Below, piece by piece: positions 33,822-43,021 of a stretch of DNA of 64,000 nucleotides; position 1 is the first letter of the stretch; each line of letters starts with the position of its first letter. The position numbers were made by a program, and so were the translations under genes. Source of the DNA: Erythrobacter longus (lineage in GTDB: Bacteria; Pseudomonadota; Alphaproteobacteria; Sphingomonadales; Sphingomonadaceae); the NCBI RefSeq assembly GCF_000715015.1, contig NZ_JMIW01000001.1, forward strand, positions 186,001 to 250,000, in the 5' to 3' direction. The notes under the pieces were generated by a model, which saw only the letters and a program-made list of their open reading frames with translations, was not told the origin of the DNA and ran no database searches.

Positions 33822-34868
33822 TTACTTAAGCTGCGACCCGTCGAGGGTCGTGTACTTAGTAGCGGCCGAGAGATTCGCAGCCATTACCTCGTCTGGCGAT
33901 GCCACTAGTCCAATGGCAGCCAGAGGACCACCGCGTTCCCACATTTTTGTCCACTCCATCAGATATTCGGCCAAACCGGGGACTTCACCGATGTGCGCTT
34001 TCTTGACGTAAACATACAGCGGACGTGCGCCAGGGTATTTAAAACTAGAGATATTTTCGTAGGTTGGATCAACCCCGTTCATCGGAAGACCTTGAACTTT
34101 GTCGCCGTTTTCTTCGAGGTATGAGTACCCAAAAACGCCCACAGCATTCTCATTGCCTTCGATCTTTTGCACAATGAGGTTATCCTGCTCGCCCTGATCG
34201 ACATAAAGGCCATCGGCGCGCACTTCGGTGCAAACCTGGTCGTATTTGTCTTCGTCCTGCTCTTTCAATGCTTCCATTTCAGGATTGCTCTCACAACCCA
34301 CTTCAAGGATCAGCTCTTTAAGAGCATCGCGCGTGCCCGATGTGGTGGGCGGACCGTAAACGAGGATGGGCAGGGCAGGGAGCGATGGATCAACATCGGC
34401 CCATGTCTTGGTTGTCTGCTCACCGCCGTAAGGCGATGCTGCCAGCGCTTCGTAAACGATCTTTGGTGTGAGGTTCAGCGTGATACCGCCTTGTGCCGAA
34501 GCAAATGCGATCCCGTCGAGACCCACTTGCATTTCGATCACTTCGGTAACGCCGTTTTCCTGACAATCGGCAAATTCCGATGCCTTCATGCGGCGCGATG
34601 CGTTGGTGGCTGATGGGGTGTTAAGCCCTGCGCCTGAACAAAACAGCTTCATGCCGCCGCCGGTACCGGTCGATTCGATAACCACAGCAGGCAGTTCCGG
34701 GTTTGAACGCGCCAACGATTCCGAAACCGCTTTCGCAAATGGAAAGACCGTGGATGAGCCAACCGAGCGGATAGTGTCACGGCTTGTCGCGGTGCCCAGA
34801 TCGTCACCACACGCAGTGAGCGCGAGAGCCGATGCAGCCAGCAGAATGGCAGATTGTGCGAGTTTCAT
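33822..34868 (-). CDS. pstS: Phosphate ABC transporter substrate-binding lipoprotein PstS
   Basis: A 348-residue periplasmic phosphate receptor. The signal peptide ends in lipobox LTAC (Cys20), so it is membrane-anchored. Phosphate-site motifs are present: SVGSSTVFPF, ESTGTGGGMKLFC and the PPTTSGTRDAL loop. It belongs to the PstS/SphX-like branch with NASRRM in place of the DASRR seen elsewhere. It is the first gene of the pstSCAB-phoU-phoB run and follows the porin by 83 bp. Confidence 0.94.
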   Translation of the reverse strand: MKLAQSAILLAASALALTACGDDLGTATSRDTIRSVGSSTVFPFAKAVSESLARSNPELPAVVIESTGTGGGMKLFCSGAGLNTPSATNASRRMKASEFADCQENGVTEVIEMQVGLDGIAFASAQGGITLNLTPKIVYEALAASPYGGEQTTKTWADVDPSLPALPILVYGPPTTSGTRDALKELILEVGCESNPEMEALKEQDEDKYDQVCTEVRADGLYVDQGEQDNLIVQKIEGNENAVGVFGYSYLEENGDKVQGLPMNGVDPTYENISSFKYPGARPLYVYVKKAHIGEVPGLAEYLMEWTKMWERGGPLAAIGLVASPDEVMAANLSAATKYTTLDGSQLK

Positions 34869-34951
34869 ATGCGTATTCCTATTGTTTGCCTAAAAGGCCT
34901 GTAGGGATTGATGTTACGGTTTGGAGACATTTGGTGCTGGTAATGCAGCGC

Positions 34952-36361
34952 TTAGAAATCGATTTGTGCCCGCGCACCGATGACATGGGCGTTGTATGAC
35001 GTATCGCCGGTGTCTGTTGGGAGAGCGGAATTATCATATCCCATCAAAGCGTAGTTCAGCAAAAGCCGGGTGTAATCTGTCGGAGTCCAGATGAGCGAGG
35101 CTTGCAGACTATCCTGCGTACCGCCGATGATACCTTCTGAGTTCAGGTCGAGATAATCATAGCGAAAGTTCACCTGAACCGCGCCAATGCCGCCTTCGCT
35201 CACTTCGCTAACCGGTTTTACCCTGTCATACTCGCCAAGCTTGTATCCGCGGGTGTCGCCTTTCGTCAGGAAATATCCGACCTCCGCTGATGCGCCAAGG
35301 AAGCTGGGATTGCCAAGCGCGCCGGGGCGATAGACCTTCTGGTTGTAGCCTTCGAGCGAGACGTGGAATGGCCCCGCAATTGCTGCGGCCTCAAGGCCGA
35401 TGCCAAGCTCGCTTGTCGCAGAAAAGTTGCCGGTGTCGATGAAACGGTCGTCGGTCGTGCGCACAAGCGGACCTTGACGATACCGAATCTCGCTGCCCTC
35501 TGCGAGCATATTGTAGTGCATGGACCCGCCAAAGTGGAGCTGGGTCGAGCCGGACTTTGGCGCATAGACAACGCGGCTATCGAAGCTTGTATTGTCATTG
35601 GGAAGATCTTCGCTGTTGTCGCTGAAAACGCCGCCCTGAATCATGAAATCGCCGGTTTCGTAGGCAGCAGACGCACCAACGCGGCGCTCAAGCGGAAAGA
35701 CATCTGTCCACGCCGAGCGTTCGATAAACGATGTGTGCAGGCTGCTGGAAATCTCTTCAAGGCCCCAGAACGGGTTGAACTGTCCTGCCTGAAGCGTGAG
35801 GCCGCCATCGCTATAGCTGACGATGGCATCGGTCAGGACGGCTTCGTTGCCTGCAAAGTCCACCTCGATCTTATAGCCAAAGCCGCCGGGCACCTCGCCG
35901 GTCGCGCCAAGGCGGATACGGCGCGCAATCGCATTGATGCTTTGATCTGCGCCGGTTGAAGAAGGTGAGCTGACAAGGCCTGCGTCGATGTTGATGCGCC
36001 CGCGCGGTTTGAAGGTAAAGCCGCGGTTGTCTTTGACCTCGGGCGCACCTTTCAATGTAACCTGCGTTGCAGAGTTAACCGCAAGGCTTGCTGCCTCTGC
36101 GTCCTTCGAGGCGGATTGTGCAATGCTGGTCGCTTGGGCCGCAGCGTTTTGCGCGATCTCAGTATCCTGAGCATTCTTTGCGATGCTGCTTTCAAGTTGT
36201 TGAATGCGTTGTGACAAGCGGATGAGCTCTGCGCGAAGCGATTCGATGTCATCTTCGCTTGATTGGGATTCCTGTGCCGCAGCCTGCTGCGCCATTGCCT
36301 GGCTCGACACGCAGCTACTTAGAATCGCGGCAAAAATTGCGACCTTCGTTCGGGTTCTCAT
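34952..36361 (-). CDS. OprP/OprO-type phosphate-selective porin
   Basis: A 469-residue outer-membrane porin. A signal peptide (cleavage after AMA, about residue 24) is followed by a coiled coil (DIESLRAELIRLSQRIQQLESSIAKN) that would trimerise or bind the cell wall, then a beta-barrel ending in aromatic QIDF. GRINIDAGLVSS and the RRIRLGATGEV section fit the OprP family. A four-half-site Pho box lies 65 bp upstream, so it should be induced by phosphate starvation. Confidence 0.88.
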   Translation of the reverse strand: MRTRTKVAIFAAILSSCVSSQAMAQQAAAQESQSSEDDIESLRAELIRLSQRIQQLESSIAKNAQDTEIAQNAAAQATSIAQSASKDAEAASLAVNSATQVTLKGAPEVKDNRGFTFKPRGRINIDAGLVSSPSSTGADQSINAIARRIRLGATGEVPGGFGYKIEVDFAGNEAVLTDAIVSYSDGGLTLQAGQFNPFWGLEEISSSLHTSFIERSAWTDVFPLERRVGASAAYETGDFMIQGGVFSDNSEDLPNDNTSFDSRVVYAPKSGSTQLHFGGSMHYNMLAEGSEIRYRQGPLVRTTDDRFIDTGNFSATSELGIGLEAAAIAGPFHVSLEGYNQKVYRPGALGNPSFLGASAEVGYFLTKGDTRGYKLGEYDRVKPVSEVSEGGIGAVQVNFRYDYLDLNSEGIIGGTQDSLQASLIWTPTDYTRLLLNYALMGYDNSALPTDTGDTSYNAHVIGARAQIDF

Positions 36362-36426
36362 TGTTCTTGTTCCTCTTTGATCAGCCGGAAACCTCGACTG
36401 ACAAGAGGGGCAAGTATGACCACGAT

Positions 36427-36466
36427 GTGACGTGAAAATGACTCTAGTGTTTCAGAAAAATGACAG
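36427..36466 (-). promoter_or_regulatory. Tandem Pho box (four PhoB half-sites)
   Basis: On the minus strand the half-sites CTGTCAT, CTGAAAC, GAGTCAT and ACGTCAC occur at exact 11-bp spacing (starts at 36466, 36455, 36444 and 36433). The first pair fits the PhoB consensus closely; the second pair matches at about 5 of 7 positions each. It drives the porin and possibly the pst genes. Confidence 0.85.
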
Positions 36467-36491
36467 TCGTGGATAACCCAGTACGACCCGC

Positions 36492-37691
36492 TCAAGCCTT
36501 TGCCCCGTGAGTGGGTTCATCGACCATCGGCAAGCGCACGATCACCCTTGTGCCAACACCCTCCTGGCTTTCGATGTCAAGCCGCCCGCGGTGACGCTCG
36601 ACAATGTGCTTTACGATTGCAAGGCCAAGGCCGGTTCCACCTGATGCGCGGCTGCGTCCGGGATCGGTGCGATAGAACCGCCTTGTGAGATGCGGCACGT
36701 GCTCTGGTGCAATGCCTTCGCCCTGATCGCTGACCGTGATGCGCGCTTCGCCAAGGCGCGAATGATCGATGCGGATGCCTACCGGTGTGCCAGGCTTACC
36801 GTATTTGAGCGCATTATCGACCAGATTACGGATAACCTGCTCGATCTGAGGCTCATCCCCTTGAACGATGGGCGTTTCGGCAAGCTGAATGTTCAGCCTG
36901 TCAAACCGCTCAGATCCAGCAGCATCTTTGGCCGCGCGTTCGACCACTGATGCAAGTTCCAAGGTCTTTTGCGGCACATCGTGCTTTTCCGCCTCGACCC
37001 GCGACAGGCTCATCAGATCGCTGATGAGGCTTTGCATCCTGCTCGCTTCGCGCTGAATGGTGTTCAGAAACTTTTGCGAAGTGGGCGTGTCAAAATCAGC
37101 GCCGCTTTCGCTCAAGGTTTCGACGTATCCAAGAATCGAGGCGAGGGGGGTGCGCAGTTCGTGGCTGGCATTTGCGACAAAATCGGTGTGAGCGCGGCTG
37201 ATGTCTGCCTCCGCGCTCTGGTTGATAAGCTCCAGCACGGCGAGATCATCGTCAATCGACTGACGACTGAGCCGCCAGATATCCTGACGCCGGGCAAGGC
37301 CGCGAACGATTGCCTGACCGCCCGGCTCTTGATCCAATAACGCAATCGCCGCCGGTTGGCGGAAAACAAGCCGCGCATCTTGTCCCACAATATGCTTGCC
37401 AAGCAACTTGCGGGCCGCACGATTGGCGATCGCAATCGTGTTTCTCTCTGTCACAATGACGGGCGTTGATGAGTTTTCGAGCAATTCTTGCATGGAAGAA
37501 AGGCTGAGTGACTTCTTATCCTTTTTCACCCGCGATTCGGGCGGCGTGCCGGTCACCAGGAAAAGCGAGCCGATCCAAAGCCCAGCGACGGCAATAACAA
37601 GCACCGGGTCAAGGCCAAAAAGCAGCATTGCCCCGCTCGTGACTATCGCGAGCCAAATGCCTGTTTGAGGAATCGCGCGGCGGTTTTCCAT
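36492..37691 (-). CDS. phoR: Phosphate regulon sensor kinase PhoR
   Basis: A 399-residue inner-membrane kinase. Two short N-terminal helices (about 12-45) are followed by a PAS-like domain (about 65-165). The H-box is FVANASHELRTPLASILGYVETL. ATP-binding motifs NLVDNALKYGKPG, VSDQGEGIAPEH and GGTGLGLAIVKHIV complete the kinase. Placed upstream of the porin on the same strand, it controls PhoB from the other end of the locus. Confidence 0.93.
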   Translation of the reverse strand: MENRRAIPQTGIWLAIVTSGAMLLFGLDPVLVIAVAGLWIGSLFLVTGTPPESRVKKDKKSLSLSSMQELLENSSTPVIVTERNTIAIANRAARKLLGKHIVGQDARLVFRQPAAIALLDQEPGGQAIVRGLARRQDIWRLSRQSIDDDLAVLELINQSAEADISRAHTDFVANASHELRTPLASILGYVETLSESGADFDTPTSQKFLNTIQREASRMQSLISDLMSLSRVEAEKHDVPQKTLELASVVERAAKDAAGSERFDRLNIQLAETPIVQGDEPQIEQVIRNLVDNALKYGKPGTPVGIRIDHSRLGEARITVSDQGEGIAPEHVPHLTRRFYRTDPGRSRASGGTGLGLAIVKHIVERHRGRLDIESQEGVGTRVIVRLPMVDEPTHGAKA

Positions 37692-37817
37692 GGCTCAAGC
37701 CTCTACCGGCAAGGAAGCTCAGATCAAACGCGAATTTTGGGAATGTCACCGGTTTGTCAAAAACCGTGTCGCAAACCCTTGGAAGCAAGGGCCCCTGCAC
37801 AAAATGCGAGGGGGAGG

Positions 37818-37892
37818 TGGTGACCCGTACGGGAATCGAACCCGTGTTTCAGCCGTGAAAGGGCCGCGTCCTAACCGCTAGACGAACGGGCC
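37818..37892 (-). tRNA. tRNA-Glu (anticodon TTC)
   Basis: A 75-nt tRNA including an encoded CCA. The acceptor stem is GGCCCGT/ACGGGTC (one G-U pair). The anticodon stem CGGCC/GGCTG encloses the loop CTTTCAC, giving anticodon TTC. The T-arm GGGTTCGATTCCC is canonical. Confidence 0.96.
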
Positions 37893-38022
37893 ACGCTCGT
37901 TGCGGAAGCGCGCAGATACGAGGGCTCATGGTACGGGTCAAGCCCTCATATTGCGAAGTTTCGAGAAAAATTGCCTAAAGGCGTGGGTAATCGCTCTTTT
38001 GCCCCATTTTTCAGCCCTTTTT

Positions 38023-39816
38023 TCAGTCCGCAAATGCCGCATCTTCGAGGTGAAGCTCCGCTGCGGGGAGGGGGCCCCAGTCGTCAATCTTTACCCGGCC
38101 TGCCAAATGGAACCGGCGAGAGGCGCTGCGATGGAGCAGAGTTTGCGCCATTTCGGTGTCAGCCGCGCGAAAAGCGATGGCCTTAAAGCTTTTGCCGTCG
38201 GCGCCAGCTGCAATAATGCGCAAATGATCCTTACCCACAATATCGGCCTTGATAATGCGAACAGGGCCCACCGCAACGCGTGGGGCCGGCCAGCCGACAC
38301 CGTACGGTCCAGCCTTTTCCAGCGTCGTCACCAATTCAGGCGTCAATCCACCGGGCGAAAGCGACAGATCCAGCTGCATCGATTGTGAAAGGCGCGCGCG
38401 GTCCACATCCCGTGCAAGGCGCGTGTCGAGGAACTCGCTGAATTCGCCAAGTTTGTCGCTTGCAATGGTGAGCCCGGCTGCCATGGCATGGCCTCCACCT
38501 GCGACAAGCAAGCCTTGTTCGCGCGCGGCGATGATGGCTGCGCCCAGATCAACCCCGCTGATTGAGCGGCCTGACCCTTTGCCTGTGCCAATGCCCTCTT
38601 CGCCGTCCAGCGCGATGACAATAGAGGGCTTTCCGGTTTTCTCTTTGATTCGCCCTGCAACAATGCCGATCACGCCCGGATGCCAACCGGTGCCCGAAAG
38701 GATTTGCACAGCCATATTGTGCTGTCCGTCAAGCTGCGCTTCTGCGGCCTCTTGCACCTCGGCCTCAACCGCGCGGCGCTCTTCGTTAAGCGCCGACAAT
38801 TGCTCGGCAATCTCGCGCGCTTCTTCCGGATCGTTGGTTGTCAGAAGCCTGACGCCCAGAGTTGATTCGCCGATCCTTCCGCCTGCATTGATGCGCGGAC
38901 CCAAGGCAAAGCCAAGATCAGAGGCAATCGGTGCGCGTTTTAACCGGCTTGCATCAAGCAAGGCCGCCATTCCGATCCGTTCCCGGCGGGCGAGCACTTT
39001 AAGCCCTTGCGAAACAAAAGCGCGGTTCAGGCCGTGCAACGCCGCCACATCGGCCACTGTGCCAAGCGCAACGAGATCAAGCAGCCCCATCAGATCAGGT
39101 TCTTTGCGATCCTTGAAATAACCCTTTGCCCGCAGCGTGCGCACCAATGAAATCGCCAACAGGAAGGCGACGCCGACCGCTGCCAAATGCCCGTGTGAGG
39201 CGGCAAGGTCGCTTTCATCCAGGCGGTTGGGATTGACGAGAGCAGCCGTTGGGGGAAGCTCGCTTGCGCATTTGTGGTGATCGACCACGATCACATCGAC
39301 CCCTGCATCGCGCGCCATCGTAAGCGCCTCGTATGCCATTGCCCCGCAATCAACGGTGACAATCAGGCTCGAGCCATCGTTTGCAAGGCGCACCAACGCC
39401 TCTCCGCTTGGCCCATACCCTTCGAGCAATCGGTCCGGGATGTAATAGCCCGCCTTGACCCCAAGCGATGCAAGAAGGTCGATCAGCAAAGCCGCGCTTG
39501 TGGCTCCATCGACGTCATAATCACCATAGACGGTGATCTGTTCTGCGTTAATCACCGCGCTAGCGATGCGTTCTGCTGCCTTTTCCATGTCGCGAAATTC
39601 GGACGGATCTGGCAGAAATTCGCGCATCGTGGGTGCAGCGTGTTTGGCAATCTCATCGCGGGCAACGCCGCGTGAGAGGAGCAATTGCTCCAGAATGTTG
39701 CTGCTGAGCCCGAAGGTCTCGTCGCCGCAATCCATCGTGCCTCCGCGCCAGAGCCACTCACGCCCGCCAAGCGATTGTGAGACACCCAGCACGTTTGAAA
39801 GTGATCGTGTTGCCAT
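38023..39816 (-). CDS. recJ: Single-stranded-DNA-specific exonuclease RecJ
   Basis: 5'-to-3' ssDNA exonuclease for recombination and mismatch or base-excision repair, 597 residues. DHH-family motifs are intact: VYGDYDVDGATSAAL (motif I), IVTVDCGAMAYE, VIVVDHHKCA (DHH) and the LGPRINAGGRIGE region. The DHHA1 domain ends with GGGHAMAAGLTI, and an OB-type domain follows. The first 25 residues look non-conserved, so a later start (for example the ATG near residue 28) is possible. Confidence 0.94.
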   Translation of the reverse strand: MATRSLSNVLGVSQSLGGREWLWRGGTMDCGDETFGLSSNILEQLLLSRGVARDEIAKHAAPTMREFLPDPSEFRDMEKAAERIASAVINAEQITVYGDYDVDGATSAALLIDLLASLGVKAGYYIPDRLLEGYGPSGEALVRLANDGSSLIVTVDCGAMAYEALTMARDAGVDVIVVDHHKCASELPPTAALVNPNRLDESDLAASHGHLAAVGVAFLLAISLVRTLRAKGYFKDRKEPDLMGLLDLVALGTVADVAALHGLNRAFVSQGLKVLARRERIGMAALLDASRLKRAPIASDLGFALGPRINAGGRIGESTLGVRLLTTNDPEEAREIAEQLSALNEERRAVEAEVQEAAEAQLDGQHNMAVQILSGTGWHPGVIGIVAGRIKEKTGKPSIVIALDGEEGIGTGKGSGRSISGVDLGAAIIAAREQGLLVAGGGHAMAAGLTIASDKLGEFSEFLDTRLARDVDRARLSQSMQLDLSLSPGGLTPELVTTLEKAGPYGVGWPAPRVAVGPVRIIKADIVGKDHLRIIAAGADGKSFKAIAFRAADTEMAQTLLHRSASRRFHLAGRVKIDDWGPLPAAELHLEDAAFAD

Positions 39817-39896
39817 TCATCTCATTTAACGCATCTATCGCCATGACAACAGGCGCTAAGGATTGACAATCGACAGTCTGCTGGGATTGATGGGCC

Positions 39897-40379
39897 ATGG
39901 GCGAGGATAAGACGGTTCTGATAATCTGGCATAGCCGCACGGGGGCAAGCGAACACATGGCGAAGGCTGCTGCGGGCCATGACAGTGCGCGTTTGATGCA
40001 AGCCCGGGATGTCCGTGCGCGCGACATCCTCGATGCATCGGCCTACATCTTTGTATGTCCTGAAAACCTTGCTTCGATGAGCGGCGAAATGAAGGAAATG
40101 TTCGATACGCTCTATTACGATATTCTCGGAAAAGTCGAAGGGCGCCCCTTTGCATCGATCATTGCCGCAGGCTCCGATGGAACCGGCGCTCAGCGGCAGC
40201 TTGATCGTATTTGTACAGGCTGGAGATTGAAACGCGTGGCGGAGCCAATGATCGTTAGTTTCGCCGCACAAACAGCCGAGAAGATTTGGGCAAAAAAGAC
40301 TGTACCAGATTCTGTAAAAAGGGATTGTGAGGAGCTTGGGTTGTCAATGGCGGAAGGCATTGGTCTGGGCGTATTCTGA
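39897..40379 (+). CDS. Flavodoxin-like NAD(P)H-dependent oxidoreductase family protein
   Basis: A 160-residue alpha/beta protein. The N-terminus VLIIWHSRTGASEHMAKA is a flavodoxin-type FMN phosphate loop, and PENLASMSGEMKEMFDTLYYDI resembles the FMN-binding segment of WrbA-like and flavodoxin_2-like proteins. It has no iron-sulfur motif. It is divergent from recJ, with 80 bp between the starts. The redox partner is unknown. Confidence 0.75.
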   Translation: MGEDKTVLIIWHSRTGASEHMAKAAAGHDSARLMQARDVRARDILDASAYIFVCPENLASMSGEMKEMFDTLYYDILGKVEGRPFASIIAAGSDGTGAQRQLDRICTGWRLKRVAEPMIVSFAAQTAEKIWAKKTVPDSVKRDCEELGLSMAEGIGLGVF

Positions 40380-40513
40380 ATTGCGGTGGAGAAAGATTGG
40401 GATGACGCACATTTTGGGAACAATCAGGGCTGGCAATTCTGGCCCATTTGCCTTTTTTGAGTTTTTGATAAATAACCAGCGAAGCCGTGAAAATGCCCGC
40501 CGGAAATTGAAAG

Positions 40514-41350
40514 TTGGGGGGATTTGCTATTTCTGATCACAGTCCCCCGGGCCCACAAGGGCTCTTCCTACTGTTCTCTCGCGGGAAGCGACCTGATCGC
40601 CATGCAATTCGCGAGTTCGCTGCGTGCCGGCCCAATGTGTCCATTAGCCATGACCCTCTGGATGAAGCCTCCTTGGACTTGGTTACTCCCGATGGCGGGG
40701 GGGCAGATCAACTCGGCGAAATTCTTGCCAGTGTCCGGCAAAAACGGGTCTGGGTCGAATTCGTTCGGGATGGTTTGACATTCGACCTTACTGGTCTTGC
40801 GCCAGGTCTTACAGCTGACTTTCCTCAGGTTTTCCATCGCTTCGATCTCAAGCAATTGCCAGAGCAAGCCGACTATGAAGTGCTTCACCTGACGCCAGGA
40901 CATCACCTTGCAGGAGGCGAGAGGCTTATCCCGATCGCCCAAGGTCTTCTTGGGTTGGCTCGTGATTTGGTTGATCATTTCGATGAATTGGACTGCGTTG
41001 TCTGGCCACCATCAGCCAGCGCAATCGGGCACCAATTCTTTGAATCTGTTGTGACCGCTTGGCTTGAGGGCGGGCCATTCCCGGCGCTTGGTCTCACGGC
41101 ATTTCGCGAGACAGTCGACGGCGCTTTGCAAAGCGAGGGGCTCGATTACTGGATTGGTCAGGAAGTGCGGATCGAACCGCCGCTGTCAGCTGACAAGGTT
41201 ACGGCTACCAGACTTGGTGTCCGGCTTATCAACCAATTGGTATTGGTTGGCGGTATAGAGCAGAGCGAACGAGTGGTTGCACCCGACGGCACTAACCTGG
41301 TGATGCGGACCTCTCGGAATGGAAAATTCGTAAGAGTATGGCGAGAATGA
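40514..41350 (+). CDS. Uncharacterised protein upstream of an AHH nuclease
   Basis: A 278-residue soluble protein with no family that I can assign confidently. The fold looks mixed alpha/beta (GLFLLFSRGKRPDRHAIREF, LDCVVWPPSASAIGHQFFESVV, ATRLGVRLINQLVLVGG). A DUF4261-type resemblance of the central part is possible but weak. The initiation codon is unclear: TTG 40514 is the first in frame and no ATG occurs near the N-terminus. The stop codon is followed, in the same frame, by the AHH nuclease ORF, so the two are adjacent and probably co-transcribed. It could be the immunity partner, but the order is atypical. Confidence 0.6.
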   Translation: MGGFAISDHSPPGPQGLFLLFSRGKRPDRHAIREFAACRPNVSISHDPLDEASLDLVTPDGGGADQLGEILASVRQKRVWVEFVRDGLTFDLTGLAPGLTADFPQVFHRFDLKQLPEQADYEVLHLTPGHHLAGGERLIPIAQGLLGLARDLVDHFDELDCVVWPPSASAIGHQFFESVVTAWLEGGPFPALGLTAFRETVDGALQSEGLDYWIGQEVRIEPPLSADKVTATRLGVRLINQLVLVGGIEQSERVVAPDGTNLVMRTSRNGKFVRVWRE

Positions 41351-41374
41351 TCGCCGCTGACGACGAGGGATCGG

Positions 41375-41959
41375 TTGTCTGGGATCAATGCGCACAGAAA
41401 AGCGCGCAAGAAAACTGCAATACGACCGCGTGCGACCGGGAAGATCGCAAGCACCCGTAGTGCTGCTCGGGTAACAATCCCTTTCCGGGCCATAAATCGC
41501 TGCGGATCCCCCAATTATCACCCCGGACTTCAACGCCACCACCTGTTGCCTATGCAACTGCTCACCAAACGCTATTTTGGCCGAATGTTCGAAAGCATAG
41601 GGCGTGCGCGCGTTGGCCTTGACGATTTCCGGTTCAATGGGCTTTTGCTGCCCTCGACAGAGCAAGCCTCTGTCCAGACCGGTCTTCCGCTCCACCGCGG
41701 ACCGCATCCCGTTTACAATGAGCTTGTGATTGAGCGGGTCGCATCAATCGAGAGCCGCTGGGAATTGGTCCAGAAGAAGGACCCGGAGACAGCGCGCAGG
41801 GAAGCCCTTGACCGGATGCGCCTGCTGCAAAGAGCGCTGCGCATCCGATTGATAAATGCAGACAAAGGGTTCGTGCTAAATCGCAAGGACCCGCTGGGAA
41901 CAGGGTTCAACTTTGACACTTTGGACGCAATGGCCGAACAAATCTGGTCTTCGACCTAG
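41375..41959 (+). CDS. AHH-type HNH/endonuclease VII-fold nuclease
   Basis: A 194-residue basic protein. The nuclease core is YHPGLQRHHLLPMQLL (about residues 49-64), matching the AHH variant of the endonuclease VII/HNH fold, followed by GLPLHRGPHPVYNELV, a likely metal/catalytic region. AHH domains occur as toxins in polymorphic toxin systems. Here no long delivery domain is attached, so it may act inside the cell. TTG 41375 has GAGG upstream; ATG-initiated frames nearby are short and in other frames. Confidence 0.65.
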   Translation: MSGINAHRKARKKTAIRPRATGKIASTRSAARVTIPFRAINRCGSPNYHPGLQRHHLLPMQLLTKRYFGRMFESIGRARVGLDDFRFNGLLLPSTEQASVQTGLPLHRGPHPVYNELVIERVASIESRWELVQKKDPETARREALDRMRLLQRALRIRLINADKGFVLNRKDPLGTGFNFDTLDAMAEQIWSST

Positions 41960-41971
41960 CTCCAGGAGTAT

Positions 41972-42955
41972 CTAATTCCAGGAAGTGTAGTCGGAAACCT
42001 CAAGCATCCGCGCTTTGGCATCGTGATATTCACGCTCAAAACGCGATACCATGTCCTCCACCGTGCCAACCGATTTGATCGCGCCAATACCCTGGCCGGA
42101 GCCCCAGATGTCTTTCCACGCCTTGGCCTTGGTGTTGCCGCCTGATCCAAAGTTCATTTTGGATGGGTCACTTGTCGGAAGGTTGTCGGGGTCCATGCCA
42201 GCGTTTTCGATAGACGAGCGCAGGTAATTGCCGTGCACGCCGGTAAACAGGTTGGAATAGACGATGCCCTCGGCTGATCCTTCGACAATGCCTTGCTTAT
42301 AGCCCTGGTCAGCGTTCGCTTCTTCGGTGGCGATAAATGCGCTTCCGGCATAGCCGAAGTCTGCGCCAACCGCTTGCGCTGCAAGGATGGATGCACCGTG
42401 TCCGATGGAACCGGAAAGCGCGATAAGACCATCGAACCACTCACGAATTTCGCGAACGAGCGCGAAAGGTGATTGCGTGCCTGCGTGACCGCCGGCCCCT
42501 GCTGCTACCGGGATAAGACCGTCTGCGCCTTTCTCGATGGCCTTTTTGGCAAAGCGGTTGTTGATGACGTCATGCATCGTGATGCCGCCCCAATTGCGCA
42601 CTGCGTCGAAAATCTCGGTGCGCGCGCCAAGCGAGGTGATGACCAACGGAACCTGCCATTTTTCGCAAGTTGCCATGTCCTGCATCACCCGGTCGTTCGA
42701 CTTGTGAACGATCTGGTTGACGGCAAATGGAGCGGCGGGGCGGTCCGGGTTTTCGCGGTTGTGCTTGGCCAGTTCTTCCGTGATCTGGTGCAGCCATTCA
42801 TCAAGCAGGCTTTGCGGGCGCGCATTGAGCGCCGGAAAGCTTCCGATGATCCCGGCCTTGCACTGTGCAATCACCAGCTCTGGGCCGGAAACAATGAACA
42901 GCGGTGAACCGATAAGCGGCAAACGCAGACGGTCAAACGGGGCGGGAAGGGCCAT
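41972..42955 (-). CDS. Nitronate monooxygenase family flavoprotein
   Basis: A 327-residue FMN-dependent TIM-barrel enzyme (2-nitropropane dioxygenase-like). The glycine-rich phosphate-binding segments are LIPVAAGAGGHAGTQSPFALV (about 153-173) and SGSIGHGASILAAQAVGADFGYAGSAFIA. Family members oxidise nitronates or reduce unsaturated quinones; the substrate is not defined. I start at ATG 42955 with an AGGAGAGAA upstream; the longer frame to 43015 adds 20 unconserved residues. It lies 66 bp downstream of the amidohydrolase gene on the same strand. Confidence 0.85.
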   Translation of the reverse strand: MALPAPFDRLRLPLIGSPLFIVSGPELVIAQCKAGIIGSFPALNARPQSLLDEWLHQITEELAKHNRENPDRPAAPFAVNQIVHKSNDRVMQDMATCEKWQVPLVITSLGARTEIFDAVRNWGGITMHDVINNRFAKKAIEKGADGLIPVAAGAGGHAGTQSPFALVREIREWFDGLIALSGSIGHGASILAAQAVGADFGYAGSAFIATEEANADQGYKQGIVEGSAEGIVYSNLFTGVHGNYLRSSIENAGMDPDNLPTSDPSKMNFGSGGNTKAKAWKDIWGSGQGIGAIKSVGTVEDMVSRFEREYHDAKARMLEVSDYTSWN

Positions 42956-43021
42956 CAAATTCTCTCCTGAATCACAATTTTCGCCTGAGTTAGGTTGCAA
43001 ATCGCAATCCGACAAGCATTC

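Noticed and set aside
34869-34951. A separate Pho box directly before pstS
   Set aside because: No pair of CTGTCAT-like half-sites at 11-bp spacing is visible; the genes may rely on the porin promoter.
41338-41460. ATG-initiated 40-codon frame at the start of the AHH region
   Set aside because: It stops early and is in a different frame from the nuclease core; the TTG 41375 frame is continuous with the AHH motif.
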